From contig CALUNG010000002.1 in NCBI GenBank assembly GCA_944321955.1, forward strand, positions 119,051 through 183,050: DNA of 64,000 nt, written 5' to 3'. Numbering within the stretch: position 1 is the first letter of the stretch; the number at the start of each line of letters is the position of its first letter. This stretch comes from an uncultured Alistipes sp. Its GTDB lineage: Bacteria > Bacteroidota > Bacteroidia > Bacteroidales > Rikenellaceae. The notes beneath the pieces were generated by a model, which saw only the letters and a list, made by a program, of their open reading frames with translations, made no database searches and was not told the DNA's origin. Below, one piece after another: positions 8,900-18,157 of this stretch. A program made the translations under genes and the position numbers.

Positions 8900-9127
8900 T
8901 TATTCGAATTTTTGACGATATACCGTTATACAACTGTCGGGGCATATTATGCCGCAGGAAGCGCACCCGATACATGCATCGGGGTTGGCCATCTCGGCGA
9001 CGGGATAGCCCTTGCTGTTAACGAAAGTCGATAGTGCGAGAACGTCGCACGGACACGACGCCACGCAGACACCGCAACCCTTGCAGCGCTCCTTATCGAC
9101 AACTATTCTACCTTTTATTTTCGCCAT
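8900..9127 (-). CDS. korD: Ferredoxin-type 4Fe-4S subunit of 2-oxoacid oxidoreductase (delta)
   Basis: A 75-residue protein with two complete 4Fe-4S motifs: CKGCGVCVASCPC at about residues 15-27, and CIGCASCGIICPD at about 52-64. It passes electrons from the TPP site to soluble ferredoxin. It is the first gene of the kor operon, preceded by a good promoter with a leader of roughly 20 bases, and its stop is 2 bases from the next start. An independent 2[4Fe-4S] ferredoxin is less likely because of the position in the operon. Confidence 0.92.
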   Translation of the reverse strand: MAKIKGRIVVDKERCKGCGVCVASCPCDVLALSTFVNSKGYPVAEMANPDACIGCASCGIICPDSCITVYRQKFE

Positions 9128-9152
9128 TGCGTTAAAGTTTTAATGCATTGTA

Positions 9153-9182
9153 CAAATATAGCAAAAAATTCATCATTCCAAA
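9153..9182 (-). promoter_or_regulatory. Promoter of the kor operon
   Basis: On the minus strand there is a TTTG (9179-9182), an 18-base spacer and TATATTTG (9153-9160), an exact -7 element with a near-ideal spacing for the Bacteroidetes primary sigma factor. It ends about 26 bases before the ferredoxin-subunit start. Confidence 0.7.
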
Positions 9183-9201
9183 CACCTTTTTCATCTTTCC
9201 G

Positions 9202-12200
9202 CTATTGGCCGACGACTTTTTCGTCGGCGTTTTTTGCGTATTCCGACGGGGATATGCCATATTTCTGTTTGAAACACTGTGCAAAATAGGAGTTGTTCGT
9301 AAAACCTACCATGTACATGACTTCAGATACGGTCAGTTTGTTCCTGGCAAGAAAGAGAGCCGCCTTCTTGAGGCGTATGTCACGGATGAACTCGACGGTC
9401 GTCAGGCCGGTCAACTGCTTGATCTTGCGATACACCTGCTTCGACCCGTAACCGGATTTGTCAGACAAGGCCGAAGCGTTAAGGTCGGGATTGGATATAT
9501 CGTCCTCGACAATCCCCATGATACGCTGCAGGAAGCGTTCGTCGGACGATGCCGGTTCAACGTCCTGTCGCGGCGTTATGATGCTTTGCTCCGCAGCCTT
9601 GCGCCGATCGTTTTCATGCTTTACGAGCAACTGGACGATACGGCTCTTCAGATAATTCACATTAAACGGTTTGGATATGAACGCATCGGCAAACTCAAAG
9701 GCGTTTATCTCCGTCCGACGGTCCGATTTGCCCGTAAGTACGATTATCGGAATCAATGCTGTACGGACATTTCCGCGTATGCGCCGACACAACTCCAGGC
9801 CGTCGATCTCCGGCATCACCAGATCGGTTACGATTATGTCCGGAAGTTTTGCGGCCAGCACGCCGAGCGCTTCATGACCATCGGCGGCAGTCACCACATC
9901 GAAATCCGACGACAGGGCCTCCCTGACAAAGTCGCGTATGTCTCGGCTGTCCTCCACAAACAACACTTCCGGTCTGCGATCATACGGCCATTCACTCTCA
10001 GTAAGCCGTACGGCTGCTGCATCCTCCGAATCCTGCACTACAAACGTTCCGCGCTTTTCGGTCGACAACACGACCGAGACCACTGTACCGCGCCCCAACT
10101 CCGACGACAAAGTCACCGTACCGCCATGCTGTTCCACGAACTGCCTGACCAGATAGAGACCTATGCCCGTACCGTTACGGTTCATGCCGCGGTTCGTACG
10201 GGCCGTGTAGTATTTGTCGAAGATGTTCGGGATCTCGTCAGTAGCCATACCCACGCCGTTATCCTCGACACGCACCTCGATCGACAGTATATCGGCATCC
10301 TGTTCCAGGATTTTTACCGATACCGCAATACGGCCACCCTCCGGGGTAAATTTAACGGCATTGGAGATAATATTTGTAAATACCGACTCCATACGGGGAT
10401 GGTCCCACATGAATGCATAGGGAATCTCGTCGGCATCGAAATGCGCATCGATGTTCTTGCGGAGAAACTCCTTGTCGAACTGTTCGAAGCATGCCCTGAC
10501 GAAATCCACCGCCAGCGTCCGTGTCGGCACGAAGAGGGGTTCCGAATTGTTGCCGTTGAGTTCAACCATACGGTTTATCAGAGCATGTATCCTGTCCACA
10601 TTTCGGCGTATGGCGCCGAGTTCGGCCGAACCGGCGGCATCGCCGCCCTGCATCTGCATGGACTGTACCCGATTTATGATGAGCGTAAGGGGCGTTTTGA
10701 ACTCGTGGGCGATATTCGACATGAAATCGAGCTTCATGTCGGCAAACCGGACGACCTCGGCCTGTCTTGCCCGCTCTATGCTTCTGCGATGGCGCGCCCT
10801 CAACATCAACCACACGACGCACATCAACAATATTGCAGCGAAAGCATACGCGGCAACAGCCGGTCCGCTGCGATACCATACCGGTTTCACCCGTATGTCC
10901 AGTGTGGCAGCCGTTCCTTCGCGACTTCCATCCGTAGCCAGCCGATACACCTCGAAACGGTATTTACCAGCCGGCACTCCGATAAATGTAACCTTGTTGT
11001 CCGCATTGTCGAGCATCTGCCACGTATCGTCCAGCCCGGCAAGGCGATATGCGTAACGGGCCTTTACCGGCAACATGAAACTGAACTGCGAGAAAGCTAT
11101 CGAGAATGTATTCTGATCATGCGAAAGCGTAACGGAATGCTGAGCCGAGAGCGATGAACGCAATACGGTATTGCCGTCGTAGGAGGCACCGACCATCACT
11201 GGCGCATTGTCGAGAAAGAAGTCCGTAATGGTCAATTCAGAGGCCGTGTCACCGACATCCCTTGCCGACGGATCGAGTTCGACGAACCCGTCCGTAGTTC
11301 CGAGCAACAATTTTCCGGTCTCCGCATCATAAGCCGCGCAATTAAGGTCATAACCCGACACGAGATAATTCGTTCGATTGCCGCTCGCGGCATCTATGCG
11401 GGCGACGCCTTCAGGCGAATCGAGCCACACGTCGTTGCCGTATACGGAGACAAAACGGGTGCCGTTAGAATTTGCCGCAACAAGTTCTGCGCTCGCCACT
11501 GATACATCGAAACGCATAAGGCCGCGATCCGTTGCCAACCAGAGATTTCCGCTTTCATCATTTCCGACAGCATTGACATATATGCCGTCGAGTTGCGGCA
11601 GACGGTCGAACGTCTCACCACCATCGTCGCTCATAACGGCTCCTGCATCGGCGATTCCGACAAACAGCGAACCGTGTGCCGCCGATACGGCACTTATTAT
11701 ATTTCCGGGAAAAGCGCCTCCCGATCCGTCGGCGTTACGTCCGTAATGTCTGTCTGCGACATATGTTCCCGTTCCGCCGGCGGACAAGCGGCTCTTGTCG
11801 ATGACGAACAATCCTCCATCATAGGTACCGAGCCACAGATTGCCGTTGCCATCCTCCTCGACGGAATACATCCAGTTCGAGCTGTACGCATGCGTCGGCT
11901 CCTCGATAACATACCTGCCGACCTTTCCTGTCGCGTAATCATAACCGTTTAGCCCGCCATCGGTCGCTATCCACAACGTGCTGCCGTCATCATGCATGTC
12001 CCTGACCTTGTTGTGCGACAACCGTTTCGATTCGGCGCCCTTGTCGGCCCGCAGCCAGATGCTGCCGCCATTGGTCGTATCGTATCCTATCAGTCCGCCG
12101 AAACCTCCGAGCCACAATATACCGCGGCCGTCACGGCACATCGACATGATATCGTTGCCGTCGGTCGAACCGGTAATATCCCTTATGTCCCGGAATCCGT

Positions 12201-13182
12201 ATGCTCTGTTTGCGAGCATGGCCGAGACGCCGCCGTCGGTTCCGAGCCATACATTGCCAGTACGGTCGTTGTAGACACTCCAGACGACGTCGTTGGCAAT
12301 CGAGTGCGGGTTACCGACCTCATGGCCGTATTTCGAAAACGTACCGTCAGCAGCCATAACGTAGAGCCCGTTGTCGGTACCGATCCACAAAGCCCCGTCG
12401 GCATCGTAATGGAACGATTTGACAGGATTATTGTCGAGATAATGTCTTGATGAATCGCCGGCAATGTCGAATTCCACAAGTCCGCCTTCGGTACCGAGCC
12501 ACATCGTACCGCGATGCCGGCTGTTACCGGCAATGGCAAGGACCATGTTGTTCGGGTATCGTGACGCATACGGCAGCTTCATGACATCGAACTTTCCGCC
12601 GCCTTCGTAACGGTATATGTAATTGTATGAGCCGAAATAGAGCCGTCCGTCAATAACGGCACTGCTCGAGACATGCTCTGACGGCAGGCCCGATTCATGA
12701 CCATACCTTACCGTTGCTCCCGTACCGAGATCGATGCACAACAATCCGGTAGTTGTGCCGACCCAAAGCATGCCGTCATCGGCAAGCAGTGACTTGACAT
12801 GAAGTCCATCGGCACTCTCCAGAGCTGAGAACCGGTCCGACATACGGTCATACAGATATATGCCGTCGTCGGAGGCAACGTATATCGTTCCGTTTGGCAG
12901 CTTGCACAGCGCATTGATACGCAAACGCCCCTGCGGGAGATCGTCCGACTGGCGCAATGCGTAATGCCTGTACCGGTAGCCGTCATAACGCACCATTCCG
13001 TTGTCGGTTCCGAACCACAGGTATCCAGTATCGTCCTGACAAAGCGCATATACCTTTGGATGCAATCCGTCCATGACGGTTATGTTCTCGAAATTGCGTG
13101 CGACATCCTTTCCGGAAGCATATCCCGAAAATATAGACATCAGCATCATGGCCGACAATATCCAGACCACATGTTTATGCAT
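9202..13182 (-). CDS. Hybrid two-component system sensor/regulator (HTCS) of the galactan locus
   Basis: A one-protein signalling system of 1326 residues. A signal sequence (MHKHVVWILSAMMLMSIF) is followed by a periplasmic beta-propeller sensor of about 14 repeats with the LWxGTxxGL pattern. The Y_Y_Y domain lies at about 680-765 and a single membrane helix at about 775-795. The histidine kinase carries phospho-acceptor His826 in SNIAHEFKTPL, with an ATPase domain containing NGVGM and GTGIGLYLV. The receiver domain has Asp1120 in IIVTDLVMP, and an AraC-type DNA-binding domain lies at 1220-1317. The protein should sense galacto-oligosaccharide in the periplasm and activate the divergent susC operon. 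A Met 26 codons upstream of the chosen start is rejected because the signal peptide would become internal. The 3' end contains a GC-rich hairpin (9208-9228). Confidence 0.95.
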   Translation of the reverse strand: MHKHVVWILSAMMLMSIFSGYASGKDVARNFENITVMDGLHPKVYALCQDDTGYLWFGTDNGMVRYDGYRYRHYALRQSDDLPQGRLRINALCKLPNGTIYVASDDGIYLYDRMSDRFSALESADGLHVKSLLADDGMLWVGTTTGLLCIDLGTGATVRYGHESGLPSEHVSSSAVIDGRLYFGSYNYIYRYEGGGKFDVMKLPYASRYPNNMVLAIAGNSRHRGTMWLGTEGGLVEFDIAGDSSRHYLDNNPVKSFHYDADGALWIGTDNGLYVMAADGTFSKYGHEVGNPHSIANDVVWSVYNDRTGNVWLGTDGGVSAMLANRAYGFRDIRDITGSTDGNDIMSMCRDGRGILWLGGFGGLIGYDTTNGGSIWLRADKGAESKRLSHNKVRDMHDDGSTLWIATDGGLNGYDYATGKVGRYVIEEPTHAYSSNWMYSVEEDGNGNLWLGTYDGGLFVIDKSRLSAGGTGTYVADRHYGRNADGSGGAFPGNIISAVSAAHGSLFVGIADAGAVMSDDGGETFDRLPQLDGIYVNAVGNDESGNLWLATDRGLMRFDVSVASAELVAANSNGTRFVSVYGNDVWLDSPEGVARIDAASGNRTNYLVSGYDLNCAAYDAETGKLLLGTTDGFVELDPSARDVGDTASELTITDFFLDNAPVMVGASYDGNTVLRSSLSAQHSVTLSHDQNTFSIAFSQFSFMLPVKARYAYRLAGLDDTWQMLDNADNKVTFIGVPAGKYRFEVYRLATDGSREGTAATLDIRVKPVWYRSGPAVAAYAFAAILLMCVVWLMLRARHRRSIERARQAEVVRFADMKLDFMSNIAHEFKTPLTLIINRVQSMQMQGGDAAGSAELGAIRRNVDRIHALINRMVELNGNNSEPLFVPTRTLAVDFVRACFEQFDKEFLRKNIDAHFDADEIPYAFMWDHPRMESVFTNIISNAVKFTPEGGRIAVSVKILEQDADILSIEVRVEDNGVGMATDEIPNIFDKYYTARTNRGMNRNGTGIGLYLVRQFVEQHGGTVTLSSELGRGTVVSVVLSTEKRGTFVVQDSEDAAAVRLTESEWPYDRRPEVLFVEDSRDIRDFVREALSSDFDVVTAADGHEALGVLAAKLPDIIVTDLVMPEIDGLELCRRIRGNVRTALIPIIVLTGKSDRRTEINAFEFADAFISKPFNVNYLKSRIVQLLVKHENDRRKAAEQSIITPRQDVEPASSDERFLQRIMGIVEDDISNPDLNASALSDKSGYGSKQVYRKIKQLTGLTTVEFIRDIRLKKAALFLARNKLTVSEVMYMVGFTNNSYFAQCFKQKYGISPSEYAKNADEKVVGQ

Positions 13183-13202
13183 CGGATTGGGCAGAGTATC
13201 TA

Positions 13203-13233
13203 CAAATATACTAAAATATGAATGCCGGGCAAA
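13203..13233 (-). promoter_or_regulatory. Promoter of the HTCS gene
   Basis: On the minus strand there is a TTTG (13230-13233), a 19-base spacer and TATATTTG (13203-13210), a perfect match to the Bacteroidetes primary-sigma promoter. It ends 21 bases before the HTCS start codon. It supports constitutive expression of the sensor and the choice of start at 13182. Confidence 0.78.
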
Positions 13234-13370
13234 ACCGCAGACAAAATTTCCGACTGGCATTTTTCAAAAAAACAGTTTGCCGCCTGTTCAGAAGGGATAA
13301 AAATTGAATCCGGCAGGCCGCAGTTTATCAAAAATCAGCCTAATGTCCAAAATACGGTAACGATTGTCCG

Positions 13371-13417
13371 TTTTGTAGCAATCGTGTATAAAGTCGTTTC
13401 ATAATTTTGTAACAACC
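13371..13417 (+). promoter_or_regulatory. susC promoter region with a direct repeat
   Basis: TAATTTTG at 13402-13409 matches the -7 consensus, but the nearest TTTG upstream is 26 bases away, so the -33 element is poor, as expected for an activator-dependent promoter. A 13-base direct repeat, TTTTGTAGCAATC (13371-13383) and TTTTGTAACAACC (13405-13417), matches at 11 of 13 positions with starts 34 bases apart. It is a candidate binding site for the HTCS AraC-type domain. Confidence 0.45.
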
Positions 13418-13576
13418 TAAAACACACCTGAAGCCTATGAAATGACATTACACACCTCGAGACGGGAGCCATGCCATGCATGACCTACGTCACACGCAAT
13501 CAATCAACCATAACCATCAACACTCCCGGACGGTTTTGTTGCCGTTTGGGACAACCACACCTACTTATACCATAAT
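13418..13576 (+). other. Long untranslated leader of the susC operon
   Basis: About 160 bases lie between the presumed transcription start and the susC ATG. Together with the promoters this completes the 394-base HTCS-susC gap. No convincing ORF was seen; a 13-codon ATG frame at about 13443 lacks support. Long leaders before susC genes are common in Bacteroides. I see no clear riboswitch. Confidence 0.4.
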
Positions 13577-16534
13577 ATGAAACGACTTAAACTTCTGACG
13601 GTGTTCGTTGCTGCGACAGCCATGTTGGCTTTCGCATGCACCGCATCACTTTACGCCCAAACGGCCGAAAGGCGCGTAACGGGCGTTGTCGTCGACGAAA
13701 ACTCCGTGCCGCTGATGGGCGTCACGGTCTATGTCGACGGCACGACGGTCGGAGTCTCGACCGACATCGACGGGCGATACAGCATTACGCTGCCCGAAGG
13801 CCATGACGAGCTCGTATTCTCGTACATCGGCTACGATACGCAAACGATTCCCGTATCCGGACGTACGGCTCTGGATGTAACGATGAAACCCGATACCGAG
13901 TTGATAAACGAAGTTGTGGTCATCGGTTACGGAACGGCCCGCAAGGGAGACCTTACCGGAGCAGTGTCGACTGTCAGCGACAAGGATTTCAACGAAGGAC
14001 TCATCTCGTCGCCGGAGCAGCTCATCAACGGCAAGATCGCCGGTGTGCAGATCATGCAGTCGAGCGGTTCGCCCAACTCGGGAAGCACCATCCGCATCCG
14101 CGGCGGGGCGTCGCTCAACGCATCGAACGACCCGTTGATTGTCCTCGACGGCGTACCCCTTGAGATCGGCGGCATTAGCGGCAACAGCAACAACTTCCTG
14201 AGTCTTATCAATCCAAACGATATCGAATCGATGACCGTACTCAAGGATGCATCGTCCACGGCCATCTACGGTTCGCGTGCTTCGAACGGCGTCATCATCA
14301 TCACCACGAAGAAGGGATCGGGCAATGACAAGCTGAAGATTTCGTTCTCGACGACCAACTCGCTGCAAACGCGCACGAAAGTAGCAGACATGCTGTCGGC
14401 CGACGAGTTTGTCGACGTAATCAACAGCCGCGGCAGCGAAGCACAGAAGGCGTTGCTCGGAGATACACGCACCGACTGGAACGACGAAATATACAAGACG
14501 GCATTCGGAACCGACAACAACCTGAGTGTCGCAGGCCGTTTCACCGAGAACTTCCCGTTCCGCTTCTCGGCCGGATACTACAATCAGGACGGTATCCTCC
14601 GCACGGACAATGCCGAGCGCTGGACCGGTTCGATTTCGTTGTCGCCGTCGTTCTTCAAGGATTATCTCAAGTTCAACATAAGCGTTAAGGGTGCCCTCAA
14701 CAACAACCGTTTCGCACAGACCGATGCCGTATGGGGCGGAGCCGCCTACAATCCGACCATACCCGTATATTCGGGCAACGACGCATTCGGAGGCTATACC
14801 GAAGGAGTCGATGCCGGAGGCACGCCTGTCATCGCAGCTCTTGCCAACCCCGTAGCGCTGCTCGACCAGTTCAACTCGACCAGCAGGGTGTACCGCGTAA
14901 TCGGTAACTTCGACGTCGACTACAAGATGCACTTCCTGCCGGATCTACGGTTCCACGCCACATTGGGATACGACTATGCCGACGGTCGCGGAAAAGTGTA
15001 TGTACCCAAGGAGGCATTCCAGTTCTATACCACCAATGGCCGCAACTACTCATACGGACCGGAGGAGAAACACAACCGCCTGCTCACCACATACCTCAAC
15101 TACAACAAGCATGTGGCATCGATCAAGAGCACGTTCGACGTGACGGTCGGATACGACTACCAGGCATGGAAGGACACGAGCCCCGAATACTATGAATATA
15201 CGGATACGGGCGAAATATACACCACCTCGCCGGCCACATATCAGGAACATGTGCTGCTGTCGTTCTACGGGCGTCTCAACTACACGTACGACGACCGTTA
15301 CATGCTGACGGCAACCATACGCCGCGACGGTACATCGCGTTTCTCTAAAGAGAACCGCTGGGGCACGTTCCCGTCGGTAGCCGTGGCATGGCGCATATCC
15401 AACGAATCGTTCCTGCGCGACAGCCGCACGGTCAGCAATCTCAAGCTGCGTGCATCGTTTGGTGTCACCGGCCAGCAGGACAACATCGGCAACTACTCGT
15501 ACATTCCCACATACACGCTCAGCCAGCCCGGAGCGCAATACATTTTCGGCGGTGTTCCCGTCAACACGTATCGCCCCGAGGCGTACATGCCCAACCTGAA
15601 GTGGGAGAGCACGCAGTCATGGAACGTCGGTCTCGATTTCGGATTCTTCAACAACCGTCTGTCGGGAAGCATCGACTACTATACCCGCCGCACAAAAGAT
15701 CTTCTGGCATCGGTACCGGCGCCTGCGGGCAGCAACTTCGACAAGACGGTCATGACCAATGTCGGCAACATCGACAGCGAAGGCGTCGAGCTGACAATCA
15801 ACGCCGTACCTGTAGACACCGAAGACTGGACATGGAACATCGGGTTCAACGCTTCATGGCAGCGCAGCAGGATCACCAACCTTTCGCTCAACAAGCGCGA
15901 AGACGAGGTGGTATCGACGCCGGCCGGAACATGGATCGACGACTACTATTTCCAGACCTTCACCGAGGGGCAGACTCCCTACGCCTTCTACGTCTACAAA
16001 CAGCTCTACGACGAGAGCGGCAAGCCGCTTGAGGGTCGTTATGCCGACATCGACGGCGACGGTCAGGCCGACCGTTATTTCTATCACTCACCAGCACCTG
16101 ACTACATACTCGGATTCACGACATCGATACGCTGGAAGAAACTGACGCTCTCGACGAGCCTGCGCGCCAATATCGGCAACTACGTCTACAACGGCATGGC
16201 CATGAATACCGGAGCATTCAACACGGTGTCGTACAACGCATACCAGCTCAACAATCTCAACCGCAGCTATCTGAAGACCGGATTCACCAGCCGCCAGTAT
16301 CTGTCGGACTACTATGTCGAGAATGCGTCGTTCCTGAAGATGGACAACCTCATACTGACATACAACATCGGCAACATAGCCAAATGGTGCCGCATGAACG
16401 TGTCGGCAATGGTTCAGAACGTATTTACCATTACGAAGTATTCGGGCGTGGACCCCGAAGTGCCTGGAGGCATGGACAGCTCGTTCTATCCGCGCCCGCG
16501 CATCTATTCGTTATCGGTCGGATTCGAATTTTAA
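13577..16534 (+). CDS. SusC/RagA-family TonB-linked outer-membrane transporter
   Basis: A 985-residue outer-membrane protein with a signal peptide ending near residue 28 (SLYAQ). A carboxypeptidase-regulatory-like (CNA-B-type) domain lies at about 34-105 (GVVVDENSVPLMGVTV). The SusC-type motif NEVVVIGYGT is at 111-120, and the plug domain has the hallmark DPLIVLDGVPL and IYGSRASNGVIIITTKKG. A 22-strand barrel ends in a terminal aromatic (SVGFEF). It imports oligosaccharide with the SusD-like lipoprotein encoded 12 bases downstream, driven by TonB. Its place beside a GH53 enzyme points to beta-1,4-galacto-oligosaccharides as cargo. Confidence 0.96.
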   Translation: MKRLKLLTVFVAATAMLAFACTASLYAQTAERRVTGVVVDENSVPLMGVTVYVDGTTVGVSTDIDGRYSITLPEGHDELVFSYIGYDTQTIPVSGRTALDVTMKPDTELINEVVVIGYGTARKGDLTGAVSTVSDKDFNEGLISSPEQLINGKIAGVQIMQSSGSPNSGSTIRIRGGASLNASNDPLIVLDGVPLEIGGISGNSNNFLSLINPNDIESMTVLKDASSTAIYGSRASNGVIIITTKKGSGNDKLKISFSTTNSLQTRTKVADMLSADEFVDVINSRGSEAQKALLGDTRTDWNDEIYKTAFGTDNNLSVAGRFTENFPFRFSAGYYNQDGILRTDNAERWTGSISLSPSFFKDYLKFNISVKGALNNNRFAQTDAVWGGAAYNPTIPVYSGNDAFGGYTEGVDAGGTPVIAALANPVALLDQFNSTSRVYRVIGNFDVDYKMHFLPDLRFHATLGYDYADGRGKVYVPKEAFQFYTTNGRNYSYGPEEKHNRLLTTYLNYNKHVASIKSTFDVTVGYDYQAWKDTSPEYYEYTDTGEIYTTSPATYQEHVLLSFYGRLNYTYDDRYMLTATIRRDGTSRFSKENRWGTFPSVAVAWRISNESFLRDSRTVSNLKLRASFGVTGQQDNIGNYSYIPTYTLSQPGAQYIFGGVPVNTYRPEAYMPNLKWESTQSWNVGLDFGFFNNRLSGSIDYYTRRTKDLLASVPAPAGSNFDKTVMTNVGNIDSEGVELTINAVPVDTEDWTWNIGFNASWQRSRITNLSLNKREDEVVSTPAGTWIDDYYFQTFTEGQTPYAFYVYKQLYDESGKPLEGRYADIDGDGQADRYFYHSPAPDYILGFTTSIRWKKLTLSTSLRANIGNYVYNGMAMNTGAFNTVSYNAYQLNNLNRSYLKTGFTSRQYLSDYYVENASFLKMDNLILTYNIGNIAKWCRMNVSAMVQNVFTITKYSGVDPEVPGGMDSSFYPRPRIYSLSVGFEF

Positions 16535-16546
16535 CAACGTAAGATC

Positions 16547-18145
16547 ATGAAAAACACAATATTCAACATCATGGTTGCGGCGTGTGCGCTGATGCTCGCG
16601 TCGTGCGTAAACGATCTCGACGTCTATCCCAAGACCACGCCCCCGGCTAAGGATGTCTACACGTCGGTCGAGAACTACAATGCGGTGCTTGCCAAGTGCT
16701 ATGCATCGTTCGTGATAGCGGGGCAGGAACTCGGCGGCGGCAATGCCGACCTTTCGAGCAACAGCGGCTACGACTACATGCGCTGCTACATCAACATGCA
16801 GGAGGTGCCGACAGAGGAGTGCGCCTACACGTGGATCGAAAGCAACAAGATGACCGGACTAACCTACATGTCATGGGATGCCGATGACGCCTGGGTGGCC
16901 GATACCTATTACCGCATATACTACACCATATCGCTCTGCAACGAGTTTCTGCGCAATGCGTCGGACGAGGCTCTGTCGCGTTTCAGCGACGAGGAGCAGC
17001 AGACACTGCGCCGTTACCGTGCCGAGGCACGTTTCCTGCGTGCGCTGGCATACTACCATGCCATGGACCTCTACGGCAATATTCCGTTTGTCACCGAGAA
17101 AGACACCGTAGGCACATACACGCCGCCGCGCCATACACGCGCTCAGATCTTCGAATACATCGAGAGTGAACTCACAACGATCGAGGAGGAGTTGTCCGAA
17201 CCGTCCGCATGCGAATACGGACGTGCATCGCAGGGAGCCGCATGGGCATTGCTGGCCCGCATGTACCTCAATGCCGAGGTATATACGTCGACGCCACGTT
17301 ATACCGACTGCATCACATACTGCAACAAGATCATAGGCGCAGGCTACTCGCTCGAACCGGATTACGCCAAACTCTTCAATGCCGACAACGACAAGCGCAC
17401 CAACGAGATCATCTTCCCGCTCGTTGTAGACAGCCGCTATACGGTATCGTGGGGCGCAACCACGTACATCGTCTGCGGTCTGGCCGGCGACAACGACTCG
17501 ACACAGAATCCGTCCGATTACGGCGTAACGAGCGGCTGGGGCATGTTCCGCGTACGCGGCGAACTGCCCATGAAGTTCGGATACACCGAAGGCACCGTAT
17601 CGGTACCCGACAAACGCGCCATGTTCCATACAGACGGTCAGTCGCTGATGTTCTCGTCGTCGCTCGACGACAAGAAGAACGGATACTTCGCCACCAAATG
17701 GAGCAACCTCAAGGACGACGGTACGCAGGCATCGAATACCGCTTCGTACGGCGTCGACACCGATTTCCCGATGTTTCGTCTGGCAGACGTATATCTGATG
17801 TTGGCCGAAAGCGTCGTGCGCGGCGGAACGGGAGCCACAACGGACGAGGCGTTGGGATACGTCAATCTGGTGCGTCAGCGCGCATACGGCGACAACTCTG
17901 GCGACATTACTGCCGACGAGATGACCGTAGACTTCTTCCTCGACGAGCGTGCACGCGAACTCTACTGGGAGTGCGTACGCCGCACCGACCTCATACGCTT
18001 CGGCAAGTTCACCTCCGATGCGTACGTATGGCAGTGGAAGGGCAACTCGATCGACGGCCGCGGTGTGGACAGCAAATACAACCTCTATCCCATCCCTTCG
18101 ACCGAAATATCGGCCAATCCAAACCTCTACAATGAAAATTATTAA
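16547..18145 (+). CDS. RagB/SusD-family nutrient-binding surface lipoprotein
   Basis: A 532-residue lipoprotein with lipobox LASC at residues 17-20. It has the helical TPR-rich core of the SusD family (RAEARFLRALAYYHAMDLYGNIP) and the C-terminal signature FFLDERARELYWECVRRTDLIRFGKF. It forms the lid over the SusC-like barrel and binds the glycan at the cell surface. It lies 12 bases after susC and 12 bases before the SusE-like gene, so the three are one operon. Length and domain order are normal for the family. Confidence 0.96.
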   Translation: MKNTIFNIMVAACALMLASCVNDLDVYPKTTPPAKDVYTSVENYNAVLAKCYASFVIAGQELGGGNADLSSNSGYDYMRCYINMQEVPTEECAYTWIESNKMTGLTYMSWDADDAWVADTYYRIYYTISLCNEFLRNASDEALSRFSDEEQQTLRRYRAEARFLRALAYYHAMDLYGNIPFVTEKDTVGTYTPPRHTRAQIFEYIESELTTIEEELSEPSACEYGRASQGAAWALLARMYLNAEVYTSTPRYTDCITYCNKIIGAGYSLEPDYAKLFNADNDKRTNEIIFPLVVDSRYTVSWGATTYIVCGLAGDNDSTQNPSDYGVTSGWGMFRVRGELPMKFGYTEGTVSVPDKRAMFHTDGQSLMFSSSLDDKKNGYFATKWSNLKDDGTQASNTASYGVDTDFPMFRLADVYLMLAESVVRGGTGATTDEALGYVNLVRQRAYGDNSGDITADEMTVDFFLDERARELYWECVRRTDLIRFGKFTSDAYVWQWKGNSIDGRGVDSKYNLYPIPSTEISANPNLYNENY

Positions 18146-18157
18146 TAACTTCACCCT

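Noticed and set aside
9148-11157. A 669-codon open frame antisense to the HTCS gene
   Set aside because: It lies entirely over the kinase, receiver and AraC domains of a gene with clear motifs, has no recognisable domain, and is the kind of shadow frame GC-rich third positions create.
13441-13490. A short leader peptide upstream of susC
   Set aside because: The 13-codon frame has no conserved pattern and no sign of attenuation structure around it.
13646-14932. A 428-codon open frame antisense to susC
   Set aside because: Covers the plug domain of a clear SusC; an antisense protein is not supported, although antisense RNAs at susC genes are known in Bacteroides.
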